64,000 nt of DNA from Rhodopirellula bahusiensis. GTDB taxonomy: Bacteria > Planctomycetota > Planctomycetia > Pirellulales > Pirellulaceae. The notes beneath the pieces were generated by a model. It was not told the origin of the DNA. It made no database searches and saw only the letters and a list, made by a program, of their open reading frames with translations. Position numbers and translations under genes: made by a program. The stretch is taken from assembly GCF_002727185.1 (NCBI RefSeq), contig NZ_NIZW01000003.1, forward strand, positions 62,001-126,000, read 5' to 3'. Positions within the stretch are counted from its first letter, which is position 1. Every line of letters starts with the position of its first letter. Below, piece by piece: positions 1-7,034 of this stretch.

Positions 1-885
1 CCCCAGGATTCAGGGCGGCCAATCAGTCAGTGGAGTAGCGATGAGTTGGCCCACGAGATGAGCCGCATCCGCCAAGCGTTTACCATCAGCGGCCGTTGGG
101 TCCGCGAGCTTCTCGCCCGCATGGACATCCGGCCGCATCATCATCAGTACTGGCTGTTCTCCAAAGATAAAACGAAGGACCCAATGTTTGAGGTCAAGGT
201 CGATGCGATTTGCACTGCCTATGCCGAAGCAATCGAGCTGTATTGTCGCGACGGTGTTCACACGATCTGCGTCGATGAGATGACCGGCATCCAAGCTCTC
301 CAGCGAATTGCCCCGGACTTACCGGTTCGCCGTCACGATGTCGCTCGCCTGGAATACGAGTACCAACGCCATGGAACAACAGGGCTCTTTGGCAATCTCC
401 ACGTTGCAACGGGACAGATCTGGGCACCGCTTCTTCGAGACACGCGTGGCGAACTGGACATGCTCGAGAACATCAACAATGTAATCAGCCAAGGTGGTGA
501 AGACGCAACCTACCGGTTCGTGATGGACAATCTAAACACTCACTGCAGTGAAACACTGGTGAAGATGATCGCTACGATGATCGGCTTTGAGGGCGACCTT
601 GGGCTCAAGGGCCGCAAAGGGATATTGCAGTCGACAGCCAGTCGTCGAGAATTCCTCAGTGATCCGTCTCATCGGATTCAATTTATCTTCACACCTCGCC
701 ATTGCTCATGGCTCAACCAAATTGAAATCTGGTTTGGAACGCTACGTCGAAAACTGCTGAGGCGAATGAGCTTCACATCGATCGAGCATTTGGAAGATCG
801 AATCCTGGCTTTCATCGAATACTACAACAGCACGCTGGCAAGGCCATATAAGTGGACCTATCAGGGCACGCTTCTGGCTGCTTGA
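1..885 (+). CDS. IS630-family transposase, 5' end outside the window
   Basis: DDE transposase of the IS630/Tc1-mariner group, which cuts and pastes its element into TA targets. The frame is open to base 1; the first in-frame codons read PQDSGRPISQW and continue into the helix-turn-helix region usual for the N-terminal half, so the start lies outside the window and the TTG at 46 is not needed. The triad is visible: first Asp in CVDEMTGIQAL, second in VMDNLNTH, Glu in SWLNQIEIWFG. The C-terminus (YYNSTLARPYKWTYQG) is normal, so the visible part looks intact. The next gene belongs to an unrelated chromosomal pair. The right terminal repeat should lie in 886-1060, but without the left end it cannot be placed. 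Confidence 0.93.
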   Translation, partial: PQDSGRPISQWSSDELAHEMSRIRQAFTISGRWVRELLARMDIRPHHHQYWLFSKDKTKDPMFEVKVDAICTAYAEAIELYCRDGVHTICVDEMTGIQALQRIAPDLPVRRHDVARLEYEYQRHGTTGLFGNLHVATGQIWAPLLRDTRGELDMLENINNVISQGGEDATYRFVMDNLNTHCSETLVKMIATMIGFEGDLGLKGRKGILQSTASRREFLSDPSHRIQFIFTPRHCSWLNQIEIWFGTLRRKLLRRMSFTSIEHLEDRILAFIEYYNSTLARPYKWTYQGTLLAA

Positions 886-1068
886 GGATCTGGTGAAAAT
901 GAGGTCATCAAGCGGCACAAAATCGTTCCGGAGGCACTAGGTGAGCGATCACGCCGGTCCCAGTCTATCAAGCCGAGACTTCATCGAGTCGAAGACCGAC
1001 TGTTCACAATGGCTTGAAGGAGGTCTCTGCTCGCTCAGTCATTCCGATGGGAGTGAAACGAGTTGCAG

Positions 1069-1097
1069 TTGACTCTTGCTGAATCATGTAATAACGT
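1069..1097 (+). promoter_or_regulatory. Putative promoter of the Rrf2-methyltransferase pair
   Basis: TTGACT (1069-1074) is followed after 17 bases by TAACGT (1092-1097), a fair sigma-70-like arrangement. The -10 half lies inside the 8+8 palindrome at 1084-1108, so a protein bound there would block the promoter. The implied start point is at or just before the ATG at 1105, which would give a leaderless or nearly leaderless mRNA. Inferred by eye only. Confidence 0.4.
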
Positions 1098-1108
1098 AAG
1101 TTACATGA
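1084..1108. promoter_or_regulatory. Palindromic operator over the Rrf2 start codon
   Basis: Perfect 8-base inverted repeat, TCATGTAA (1084-1091) and TTACATGA (1101-1108), separated by nine bases. The right arm contains the ATG of the Rrf2-family gene. Rrf2 proteins are dimeric winged-helix repressors or activators that commonly bind such dyads at their own promoters, so autoregulation is the simple reading. The dyad is seen; the function is inferred. Confidence 0.55.
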
Positions 1109-1572
1109 AACGAGATAGCAAGCTTTCCGGTGTGTTGCACATCCTGCTGCACATGGCGGAATTGGATGAGCCGGTGACGTCGGATGATCTGTCGAAGATC
1201 ATGGACACGAACCCGGTCGTTGTGCGTCGTCTGATGGCTGGGCTGCGCAAGCAGGACTACGTGCGGTCGGAAAAGGGACATGGTGGCGGTTGGACGTTGG
1301 CGTGTGACCTCGAGGAAGTCACGTTGCTGGACATCTATCAGGCGGTCGGCAGTCCGTCGTTGCTCGCGATCGGCAATCGCACGGAGGCACCAGGATGCTT
1401 GGTCGAGCAATCCGTGAACGCTGCGCTTGGCAAAACGTTCGACGAAGCAGAACAGTTGCTGCTGCAGAGGCTGGGGGAAGTCACGCTGGCGTCGCTCAGC
1501 ACCGATTGCCACGAACGACTGCAAGCCCGAGGGATCTCGCTCAAGGCAAAAAGGAATTCACATGGCGTCTGA
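1105..1572 (+). CDS. Rrf2-family transcriptional regulator
   Basis: Winged-helix DNA-binding protein of the Rrf2 family, about 155 residues, normal for the family. The N-terminal HTH reads KLSGVLHILLHMAELD, then the recognition region (TSDDLSKIMDTNPVVVRRLM) and the wing (VRSEKGHGGGWTLA). Only one Cys is obvious in the effector region (EAPGCLVEQ), so a three-Cys Fe-S cluster as in IscR or NsrR is unlikely; it is closer to the YwnA type. The start is placed at the ATG at 1105 because the HTH begins there; an in-frame TTG at 1063 would add 14 unconvincing residues. There is no Shine-Dalgarno. The last 11 bases overlap the methyltransferase gene, so the two are co-expressed and the regulator probably controls both. 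Confidence 0.88.
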   Translation: MKRDSKLSGVLHILLHMAELDEPVTSDDLSKIMDTNPVVVRRLMAGLRKQDYVRSEKGHGGGWTLACDLEEVTLLDIYQAVGSPSLLAIGNRTEAPGCLVEQSVNAALGKTFDEAEQLLLQRLGEVTLASLSTDCHERLQARGISLKAKRNSHGV

Positions 1573-2257
1573 TCAAGACTTTTTGAAGGCTGCCTTTCAC
1601 GATCCGCAGGCGGTTGCCAACTACGCGGATTCGCCTCGGATGGCCTTTCCCGGTTTCGTCGACATGCAGCGGATGGCAACGTTGTTGCTGGCCGAACGCG
1701 TGAACACCAATGGGCGTGTTCTGGTTGTTGGAGCGGGCGGGGGACTGGAGCTCAAGGTCTTTGCCGAAGCCCAGCCGACATGGACGTTTGATGGGGTCGA
1801 TCCATCGCCCGCCATGCTGCAGCTCGCCAAGCAAACGCTGGGGCCTCTCGTCTCGCGAGTCTCACTTCATGAAGGCAAGGTCGACGTCGCGCCAGACGGA
1901 CCATTCGATGCAGCGACCTGCATCTTGACCATGCATTTCGCGGACCTCGATGAACGAAGGCAGATGTTGTCCGCCGTTCGCCGGCGGCTCCAGCCAAATG
2001 CTCCCTTCATTGCGGTTCACTTGAGTTTTCCGCAAACCAATGGGGCACGATCCCAGTGGTTGTCGCGATACGCCGCCTACGTCACCAGCTCCGGTGTAGA
2101 TCCAGAGAAAGCATCGCAAGCTCGCGAGGCAATCGACTCTCATCTCACCATTCTTGACCCCGAGCATGACGAAACGCTGTTACGTGAATCGGGATTTTCC
2201 GACGTCAGTTTGTTCTATGCCGGATTCGCTTTTCGAGGTTGGGTTTCCTATGCATAG
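1562..2257 (+). CDS. Class I SAM-dependent methyltransferase
   Basis: Rossmann-fold methyltransferase of about 231 residues. Motif I is RVLVVGAGGGLELKVFA, followed by the acidic ribose-binding residue (FDGVDPSPAML), a DxA/T-type motif (DAATCILTMHF), and the late strand with a phenylalanine-rich end (DVSLFYAGFAFRGW). The substrate cannot be told; the small size and pairing with an Rrf2 regulator suggest stress-linked small-molecule methylation, which is inference. The ATG at 1562 follows an AAAGGA-type ribosome site and overlaps the regulator gene by 11 bases, indicating translational coupling. Confidence 0.85.
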   Translation: MASDQDFLKAAFHDPQAVANYADSPRMAFPGFVDMQRMATLLLAERVNTNGRVLVVGAGGGLELKVFAEAQPTWTFDGVDPSPAMLQLAKQTLGPLVSRVSLHEGKVDVAPDGPFDAATCILTMHFADLDERRQMLSAVRRRLQPNAPFIAVHLSFPQTNGARSQWLSRYAAYVTSSGVDPEKASQAREAIDSHLTILDPEHDETLLRESGFSDVSLFYAGFAFRGWVSYA

Positions 2258-2273
2258 CAAAACGAGAATCACC

Positions 2274-2372
2274 ATGAATCGACGAGACGCAACGACTGCC
2301 GTTTTCGCGGCTGCGAGATGTGAGCCGCTTGGCGTTGTCCAGCTAGACAGCCTTGGGGTCGAAGTCGGCTAG
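2274..2372 (+). pseudogene. Remnant of a Tat-type exported protein gene (start only)
   Basis: Seventeen bases after the methyltransferase stop, an ATG opens a frame starting MNRRDATTAVFAAA, which looks like the first residues of a twin-arginine signal peptide. After about 14 codons the frame enters a dispersed repeat (2317-2340) and stops at 2372. A chance reading frame is possible. Confidence 0.35.
2317..2340 (-). repeat. Dispersed GAGCCG/TTGGCGTT repeat, truncated copy (A)
   Basis: Bases 2317-2340 match, in reverse orientation, the elements at 6932-6974 and 29785-29825. The shared core is TGAGCCG, then CTTGGCGTT or TTTGGGCGTTA. This copy lacks the half containing CACGTG. It sits at the break in the Tat-signal remnant. 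Confidence 0.6.
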
Positions 2373-3278
2373 GTTTGGCGAATCGGTTTTCACGCCTCCC
2401 GCCGGAACATCGATTGTGGCACTCCAGACGATTCCGTTGAGGATCAGGCGGCGCAGGTCTTCGTCACGCCAGTTCTTGTAGTAGTGTGGCATCACGACGC
2501 CGAATCCGCGGCCGGTGTCTTCTCTTTCGATGCACCATGCGACTGTTTCTCGCTCGGGAGCTTCCGGTGGCAACATCGATGTCGCCAGAACGGTTGCTTT
2601 TGGGGCAACTTGATTTCCATCCGCACCGAAGTAGTTGTTGAAGTAGGGCTCGTCACGAAGGGTGAATTCTTTCCAGCCTCGCGTGACCGGATGGTCGGTC
2701 TCCGCGGGAGTGATGGTTGCTTTGGGGAAGACTCTGGCGAACGATTCGTGGTGCGGGCAAGAACGGTTGGCGAAGTAACCGCCCATCCATCGCAACAGCG
2801 GGTGGTCGCCGTCGGGCGTGACGTCATCGCCCAGCAAGCCCGTCGCATAATGAATGCATGCGATGCCCACGCCTCGCTGCATCATTTCATCCAGGTCGGC
2901 AAGGTTCTGCTGCGGGTTGGGGAGACGGTTGGGCGGGAACAGATCGCCGATGAAAACCACCGTTGATGCGGCGTCGCGAAGAGATTTTTCGGGCCAGCCT
3001 TCGACCACGTCCGCCTGGATTCCCGACAGATTTTCGATCTGTTCGAGGGCGTGTTTCATCAGCCGGCCACCGGCGGCGACCTCGTGCGTGCCCGGCGGAT
3101 GGCGGCTGGGGCCGACGATGATCAGGACTCGCGTGGAACCATCAGCCGACTCATCGGACCATCCATGAGTTGGCGATACCGCAGCACTGGCGGCCACGAG
3201 TCCGGATGTCGTTTGGATGAATTTTCTGCGTGATGCATGGGGCGATTCGCTTGCCGAGCGGTTGGGTTGGTTCGTCAT
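2343..3278 (-). CDS. Tat-exported ThuA-like domain protein
   Basis: Protein of 311 residues with a twin-arginine signal (SRRKFIQTTSGLVAA, about residues 16-40) followed by one ThuA-like, glutamine-amidotransferase-fold domain. Typical features are the opening strand RVLIIVGPSRHPPGTHE, the segment GVGIACIHYATG and the late GRGFGVVMPHYYKNW. ThuA domains are common in planctomycete secreted sugar-utilisation proteins, but their reaction is not established. Export across the inner membrane in folded form is implied. It lies 79 bases downstream of pyrD on the same strand but looks functionally unrelated. The ATG at 3278 gives the complete Tat signal. Confidence 0.85.
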   Translation of the reverse strand: MTNQPNRSASESPHASRRKFIQTTSGLVAASAAVSPTHGWSDESADGSTRVLIIVGPSRHPPGTHEVAAGGRLMKHALEQIENLSGIQADVVEGWPEKSLRDAASTVVFIGDLFPPNRLPNPQQNLADLDEMMQRGVGIACIHYATGLLGDDVTPDGDHPLLRWMGGYFANRSCPHHESFARVFPKATITPAETDHPVTRGWKEFTLRDEPYFNNYFGADGNQVAPKATVLATSMLPPEAPERETVAWCIEREDTGRGFGVVMPHYYKNWRDEDLRRLILNGIVWSATIDVPAGGVKTDSPNLADFDPKAV

Positions 3279-3357
3279 TTCGAAGGTTGCTCCAAGTGAT
3301 GCGATCTGAGTCGACGCTGCAAGTTCTTTGATGGTAAGTGATCGAGCATGGCGATGT

Positions 3358-4458
3358 TCACCTGTGTGCGCTCCCGACGGCCTCGTTCACATGATTGAAG
3401 CCATCCTGTTTGAGTAACTCCGCCAAACCGGTGCAAATACGTTTCACGATACCGGGGCCTTGGTAGATCATGGAGGTGTAAACCTGAACCAGCGAAGCAC
3501 CGAGACGGATTTTGTCGTACGCGTCTTGCGGGGTGAAGACACCTCCGGCACCGATGACAATGTATCGATCGCGATCCATCCGGCGGTACAATTCCGAAAT
3601 GCAATCGTTGATCATTGCAGCGACGGGACGGCCCGCCACAGCACCAGGCTTGTTGATTAGATGTTCTGGGGCGACCGAAAGCGGCGGCTTTTGAGAGGGA
3701 AGGTTGAAACAGAAGCCACGCACAAAGTCAAAGCGTTCGCACTGAGTGAGCAAGCGATCCAGATGATCGGGATCCTTGTTGGGTGCAATCTTGAGAAAGA
3801 CGGGAGATTGGATCTGCAGCGGAGCCAAACGTTCGAGCAAACGTTCCACATTGCCAGGCTCGGCAAAGAAGCTCTTGCCGCCTTGGGCGTTGGGACAACT
3901 GAGATTGAACATCAGGTAATCCGCATGAGGATGAAGTCGCCGCGTGCTGAATTCGTAGTCGCTCAGAATCTGCTGGTCGCTGCACGCGGGTGCGTTTGTT
4001 CCATCGTTGGTCTTGACGATGTTGACACCAAGCGGGACGCGACCGCGGTGCGATCTCAGTCGTTCGGCAACGATTTCGGCGCCATCGTTGGGCAGTCCGT
4101 AGTTCACGACGACGGCGCTGTCCTGAGGTAGCCGAAACAGGCGTGGCTTTGGGTTGCCGCTGGACCTTCCGGCCGATACGGAACCGATCTCAATCAACCC
4201 GAATCCCAACGCGTCCAGCATTCGCAAGGCGCGTCCGTTCTTATCCCACCCAGCCGCGAGCCCGATTGGATTGTCGAATCGGAGCCCAGCCACTTCGGTC
4301 TTCCAGATTGGATCGTGAGACTCCAGGCACCGTCGTGCGACATTGGTAACCCCGGGCAACACGCTCATCCATCGGCACCCTTCCACTGCCAAGTGATGAG
4401 CTGTTTCCGCGTCGAGTGTAAAGAGCAGCGGGCGAATGAGCGTCTTGTAAAAAGTCAT
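3358..4458 (-). CDS. pyrD: Dihydroorotate dehydrogenase (quinone-type architecture)
   Basis: Oxidises dihydroorotate to orotate in pyrimidine synthesis. At 366 residues with the N-terminal helical extension (FYKTLIRPLLFTLDAETAH) it has class 2, membrane-associated, quinone-dependent architecture. FMN-barrel motifs are clear: NPIGLAAGWDKNG, IGSVSAGRSSGNPKPRLFRL, GVNIVKT, and the C-terminal IGAGGVFTPQDAYDKIRLGA. In the catalytic loop the sequence is FNLSCPN with Cys188, whereas class 2 enzymes usually carry Ser (ISSPN) and class 1 enzymes Cys. No electron-transfer partner gene is adjacent. A perfect 24-base inverted repeat lies 67 bases upstream of the start. Confidence 0.93.
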   Translation of the reverse strand: MTFYKTLIRPLLFTLDAETAHHLAVEGCRWMSVLPGVTNVARRCLESHDPIWKTEVAGLRFDNPIGLAAGWDKNGRALRMLDALGFGLIEIGSVSAGRSSGNPKPRLFRLPQDSAVVVNYGLPNDGAEIVAERLRSHRGRVPLGVNIVKTNDGTNAPACSDQQILSDYEFSTRRLHPHADYLMFNLSCPNAQGGKSFFAEPGNVERLLERLAPLQIQSPVFLKIAPNKDPDHLDRLLTQCERFDFVRGFCFNLPSQKPPLSVAPEHLINKPGAVAGRPVAAMINDCISELYRRMDRDRYIVIGAGGVFTPQDAYDKIRLGASLVQVYTSMIYQGPGIVKRICTGLAELLKQDGFNHVNEAVGSAHR

Positions 4459-4524
4459 CGCTGTCGCTTCGGTTCCAGGATTTTGGTTGTCGTGCCAAGC
4501 CTCGCATGATCAATCATCTGGCGT

Positions 4525-4581
4525 GTGGGATAGGCTTCCAGCCTGTCAATGCATTCCTGACAGGCTGGAAGCCTATCCCAC
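4525..4581. repeat. Perfect 24-base inverted repeat (REP-like palindrome)
   Basis: Arms 4525-4548 (starting GTGGGATAGGCTTCC) and 4558-4581 are perfect reverse complements around a 9-base loop. The element lies between pyrD and a broken hydrolase gene, both on the minus strand. There is no T-tract, so a simple intrinsic terminator is less likely than a dispersed palindromic element. The stem does not resemble the CCGACTGAG hairpins near the RAYT gene. Confidence 0.9.
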
Positions 4582-4750
4582 TGTTTGCTCGCGCGATGCC
4601 AAGTGAGTTTATCGTGCATCAAGGTACACGCATCTTACGAGTTATTCAGCCAAGTCACTCCGAAGCACGCAGGAGGAGATGAACCGTAGGCGGGACCAAG
4701 TGAAGCAACGTCCCGGCAGTCCAGCACCGCGTTCAGCGGATTGGTTGTTC

Positions 4751-5167
4751 TCAGTCTGACTCTGAAATGGAGTCGCTTGCCCAGGCTTGAGTGACCTTCT
4801 CATTCGGGAGCCAAGATTTTGCTGAGTCGATTGCATCGAGTTTCGAGACGGGACCGTGCTCCTTCGAAGCGACATCAGCCACCCAACCCTTTGTGAGGTC
4901 AACCGGCAACAGATCGACCGATCCTTTGCGAGGATCAACATTCATTGGCAGTCGAAGTTTGATCATGGCTTCGGTCCATTGGATGACGATGTCGTGGGCA
5001 GCCCACGCTCGCCAATCGATGACAGATGTTTCGTCTTTCTCGAAGTGCATTCCTTTGGGCCAGTGCGACTGACCTGGCAACCAAACCCACGCGCGTGGAG
5101 ATCCGTTCCGGCGAGCTTCACGAAAATGTTCACGTATGTCGGCCGGCTTCCCGTCGTTCGCGCCCAT
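4751..5167 (-). pseudogene. C-terminal fragment of a secreted alpha/beta hydrolase paralogue
   Basis: The 138-residue frame has no nucleophile motif. Its C-terminal part parallels the intact hydrolase at 5371-6747: KGWVADVASKEHGP and SWLPNEKVTQAWASD match [14 protein letters not shown] and [15 protein letters not shown], and both have the IKLRLP/LSLRLP segment before. It therefore corresponds to the part after the catalytic Ser, probably including the late His loop. Its upstream end meets a structured repeat at 5195-5297, which may mark the break. A short functional protein cannot be excluded. Confidence 0.6.
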
Positions 5168-5194
5168 CAGGTACCCATGTCCCCGAACAAAACA

Positions 5195-5297
5195 TTCTAC
5201 CGGCCGTGCTCGTTTGGGCTTGCGACCAATTTAGCACCACGCCCGAACGACCAACCACTTTCGTTGGTGGCATGGAATCGCATTTTGGCCGGTAGAA
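5195..5297. repeat. Nested inverted-repeat element
   Basis: Outer arms TTCTACCGGCC (5195-5205) and GGCCGGTAGAA (5287-5297) are perfect complements; an inner CCAAC/GTTGG pair (5251-5255, 5263-5267) forms a second small stem. The element separates the truncated hydrolase fragment from the intact paralogue transcribed the other way. Confidence 0.65.
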
Positions 5298-5370
5298 ACC
5301 AGTCCTACCGGTCTGCTTGAGGTACCATTTGGACAAAGTCCCCTCCGCCCGTCAGAGCCAATCTTCACCG

Positions 5371-6747
5371 ATGCGATCTTCTACCAGTTTCTACCTTGCC
5401 CTCGTCGTTCTATGTTCGCTGGCCTTCATCGTCGATTCATCCGCGCAGGAATCTCCCTACGACGTGTTCCCTGAAGCCGAGCCGCCCTACTACTCGGTTC
5501 GTTATGAGGCGTCCAAAGAACCTGGTCAGCTGACCTATCCGGTGAGGTACACCATTTGGATTCCGAAAGGTGTCGCAACACTTCGCGGCATTGTCGTGCA
5601 TCAACATGGGTGCGGTGAAGGATCGTGCAGCTCCGGCCTTACCGGTGCGTACGATCTTCACTGGCAAGCTCTGGCCACGAAACACGATTGTGCGTTGCTG
5701 TCTCCGGCTTATGAACAGCCACAGAAGGCGGATTGTCAGATGTGGTGCGATCCACGCAACGGTTCCGCTGCAGCGTTCGATCGCTCGCTCGTTGATTTTG
5801 GCAAAATGTCGGGGCACCCGGAACTCGCTTCCGTGCCACTTGCCCTTTGGGGGCACAGCGGAGGTGGACACTGGTGCGGCGGGATGGTGATGACCCAGCC
5901 CGAACGTATCGCCGCCGCATGGCTTCGCTCCGGTGTGCCTCTGTTGGGAGTCAATCCCGATCGACCAGCGATCAAGCCGCATGCCTTGCCCGAAGCGGCA
6001 CTCAGCATTCCGATGATGTGCAATCCCGGCACCAAAGAAGGCGTGACAGTGAAAGACGGGCGCTTCGCCAATGTTTGGCCAGCGAACCTCGCGTTCTTCA
6101 ACAACGTTCGCGGTCGTGGTGGCCTGCTCGGGGTTGCCATCGATCCTCTAACCGCACACGAATGCGGAAACTCCAGATACCTGGCGATTCCTTGGCTGGA
6201 TAAATGTCTCTCGCTGCGACTGCCTTTGGAGTCAGGGCAGGCGTTGCAGAAGATTTCGCTCGAAGGAGCGTGGTTGGCAGAGCCTACCGGTGCGACCGCC
6301 ATACCCGCCAACCGATTCGAGGGCGACCCGGTCAAGGCAGGGTGGCTACCCGATGAGACCATTGCCAAAGCGTGGATGCAATTTCGAAAAGACACAAACG
6401 TGGTCGATACCACACCGCCGCCCGCACCATCACAAGTCCAGCGTGATGGAAACCGGTTGGATTGGATTGCGGAAGCAGATGTCGAAAGCGGAATTCAGAA
6501 ATTCATCATTCTTCGCGATGGAGAATTTCGAGCGGAAGTCGGCGGTCGCGGCAAGAATCGCTTCGGACGCCCGTTGTTTCAGAACCTGCAATACAGCGAC
6601 ACTCCCGTTCAACCGCTCGCAAAGATGGAGTTCGTCGATCGGACAGCTGAGCCTGGTGTCTATCATGACTACTCCGTGGTTGCCGTGAACACGATGGGGC
6701 TCGAGTCAAAGCCCTCACCGGCGGCACCCGAAGTTGGTGGTAACTGA
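5371..6747 (+). CDS. Secreted alpha/beta hydrolase with C-terminal Fn3-like domain
   Basis: Esterase-like secreted enzyme of 458 residues. The signal peptide is [20 protein letters not shown], cleaved near SSAQES. The hydrolase core starts around residue 55, with an oxyanion-type loop [12 protein letters not shown], the nucleophile elbow WGHSGGGHW (Ser163), and a likely catalytic His in the [13 protein letters not shown] segment. After about residue 345 ([19 protein letters not shown]) comes a fibronectin-III-like domain often found in secreted planctomycete carbohydrate or ester hydrolases. Several Cys before the elbow may form disulfides. The ATG at 5371 is preferred over the upstream one at 5317 because it starts the signal peptide. 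The substrate is unknown. Confidence 0.8.
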   Translation: MRSSTSFYLALVVLCSLAFIVDSSAQESPYDVFPEAEPPYYSVRYEASKEPGQLTYPVRYTIWIPKGVATLRGIVVHQHGCGEGSCSSGLTGAYDLHWQALATKHDCALLSPAYEQPQKADCQMWCDPRNGSAAAFDRSLVDFGKMSGHPELASVPLALWGHSGGGHWCGGMVMTQPERIAAAWLRSGVPLLGVNPDRPAIKPHALPEAALSIPMMCNPGTKEGVTVKDGRFANVWPANLAFFNNVRGRGGLLGVAIDPLTAHECGNSRYLAIPWLDKCLSLRLPLESGQALQKISLEGAWLAEPTGATAIPANRFEGDPVKAGWLPDETIAKAWMQFRKDTNVVDTTPPPAPSQVQRDGNRLDWIAEADVESGIQKFIILRDGEFRAEVGGRGKNRFGRPLFQNLQYSDTPVQPLAKMEFVDRTAEPGVYHDYSVVAVNTMGLESKPSPAAPEVGGN

Positions 6748-6931
6748 CCGCTTCATGATGCCAAGCTAAATTTGGCGATTTAGATGTTCAATCATTGGTC
6801 AATCTTAATGAGGCCAGTGGGATCGTCGCTCGCATGGCGGAGAGTGCCCCCTCGCAAACGAGAAATCAATACCAAGCAGGTAGGCAAGAACGATTGTGAT
6901 TAACCTTTTGAGGCAATTCGATGTTGGCCGA

Positions 6932-6974
6932 CGTTGCACGTGGAAACCGTGGCTGACGCCAAGCGGCTAACATG
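6932..6974 (+). repeat. Dispersed GAGCCG/TTGGCGTT repeat, copy B
   Basis: Bases 6932-6974 (GTTGCACGTGGAAACC, then GGCTGACGCCAAGCGGCTAA) align with 29785-29825 and, in reverse, with 2317-2340. Both full copies contain CACGTG near one end and the GGCT-ACGCC-AACGGCT core. It lies 61 bases upstream of the sulfatase start. Confidence 0.65.
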
Positions 6975-7034
6975 CCAAAAGACTGCTCTCACCCTGCTAG
7001 ATTCCCCCGAACCACGACCATCTTAGGAAGCGAC

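Noticed and set aside
886..1060. Right terminal inverted repeat of the IS630 element
   Set aside because: The left end is outside the window, so no terminal repeat or TA duplication could be paired with confidence.
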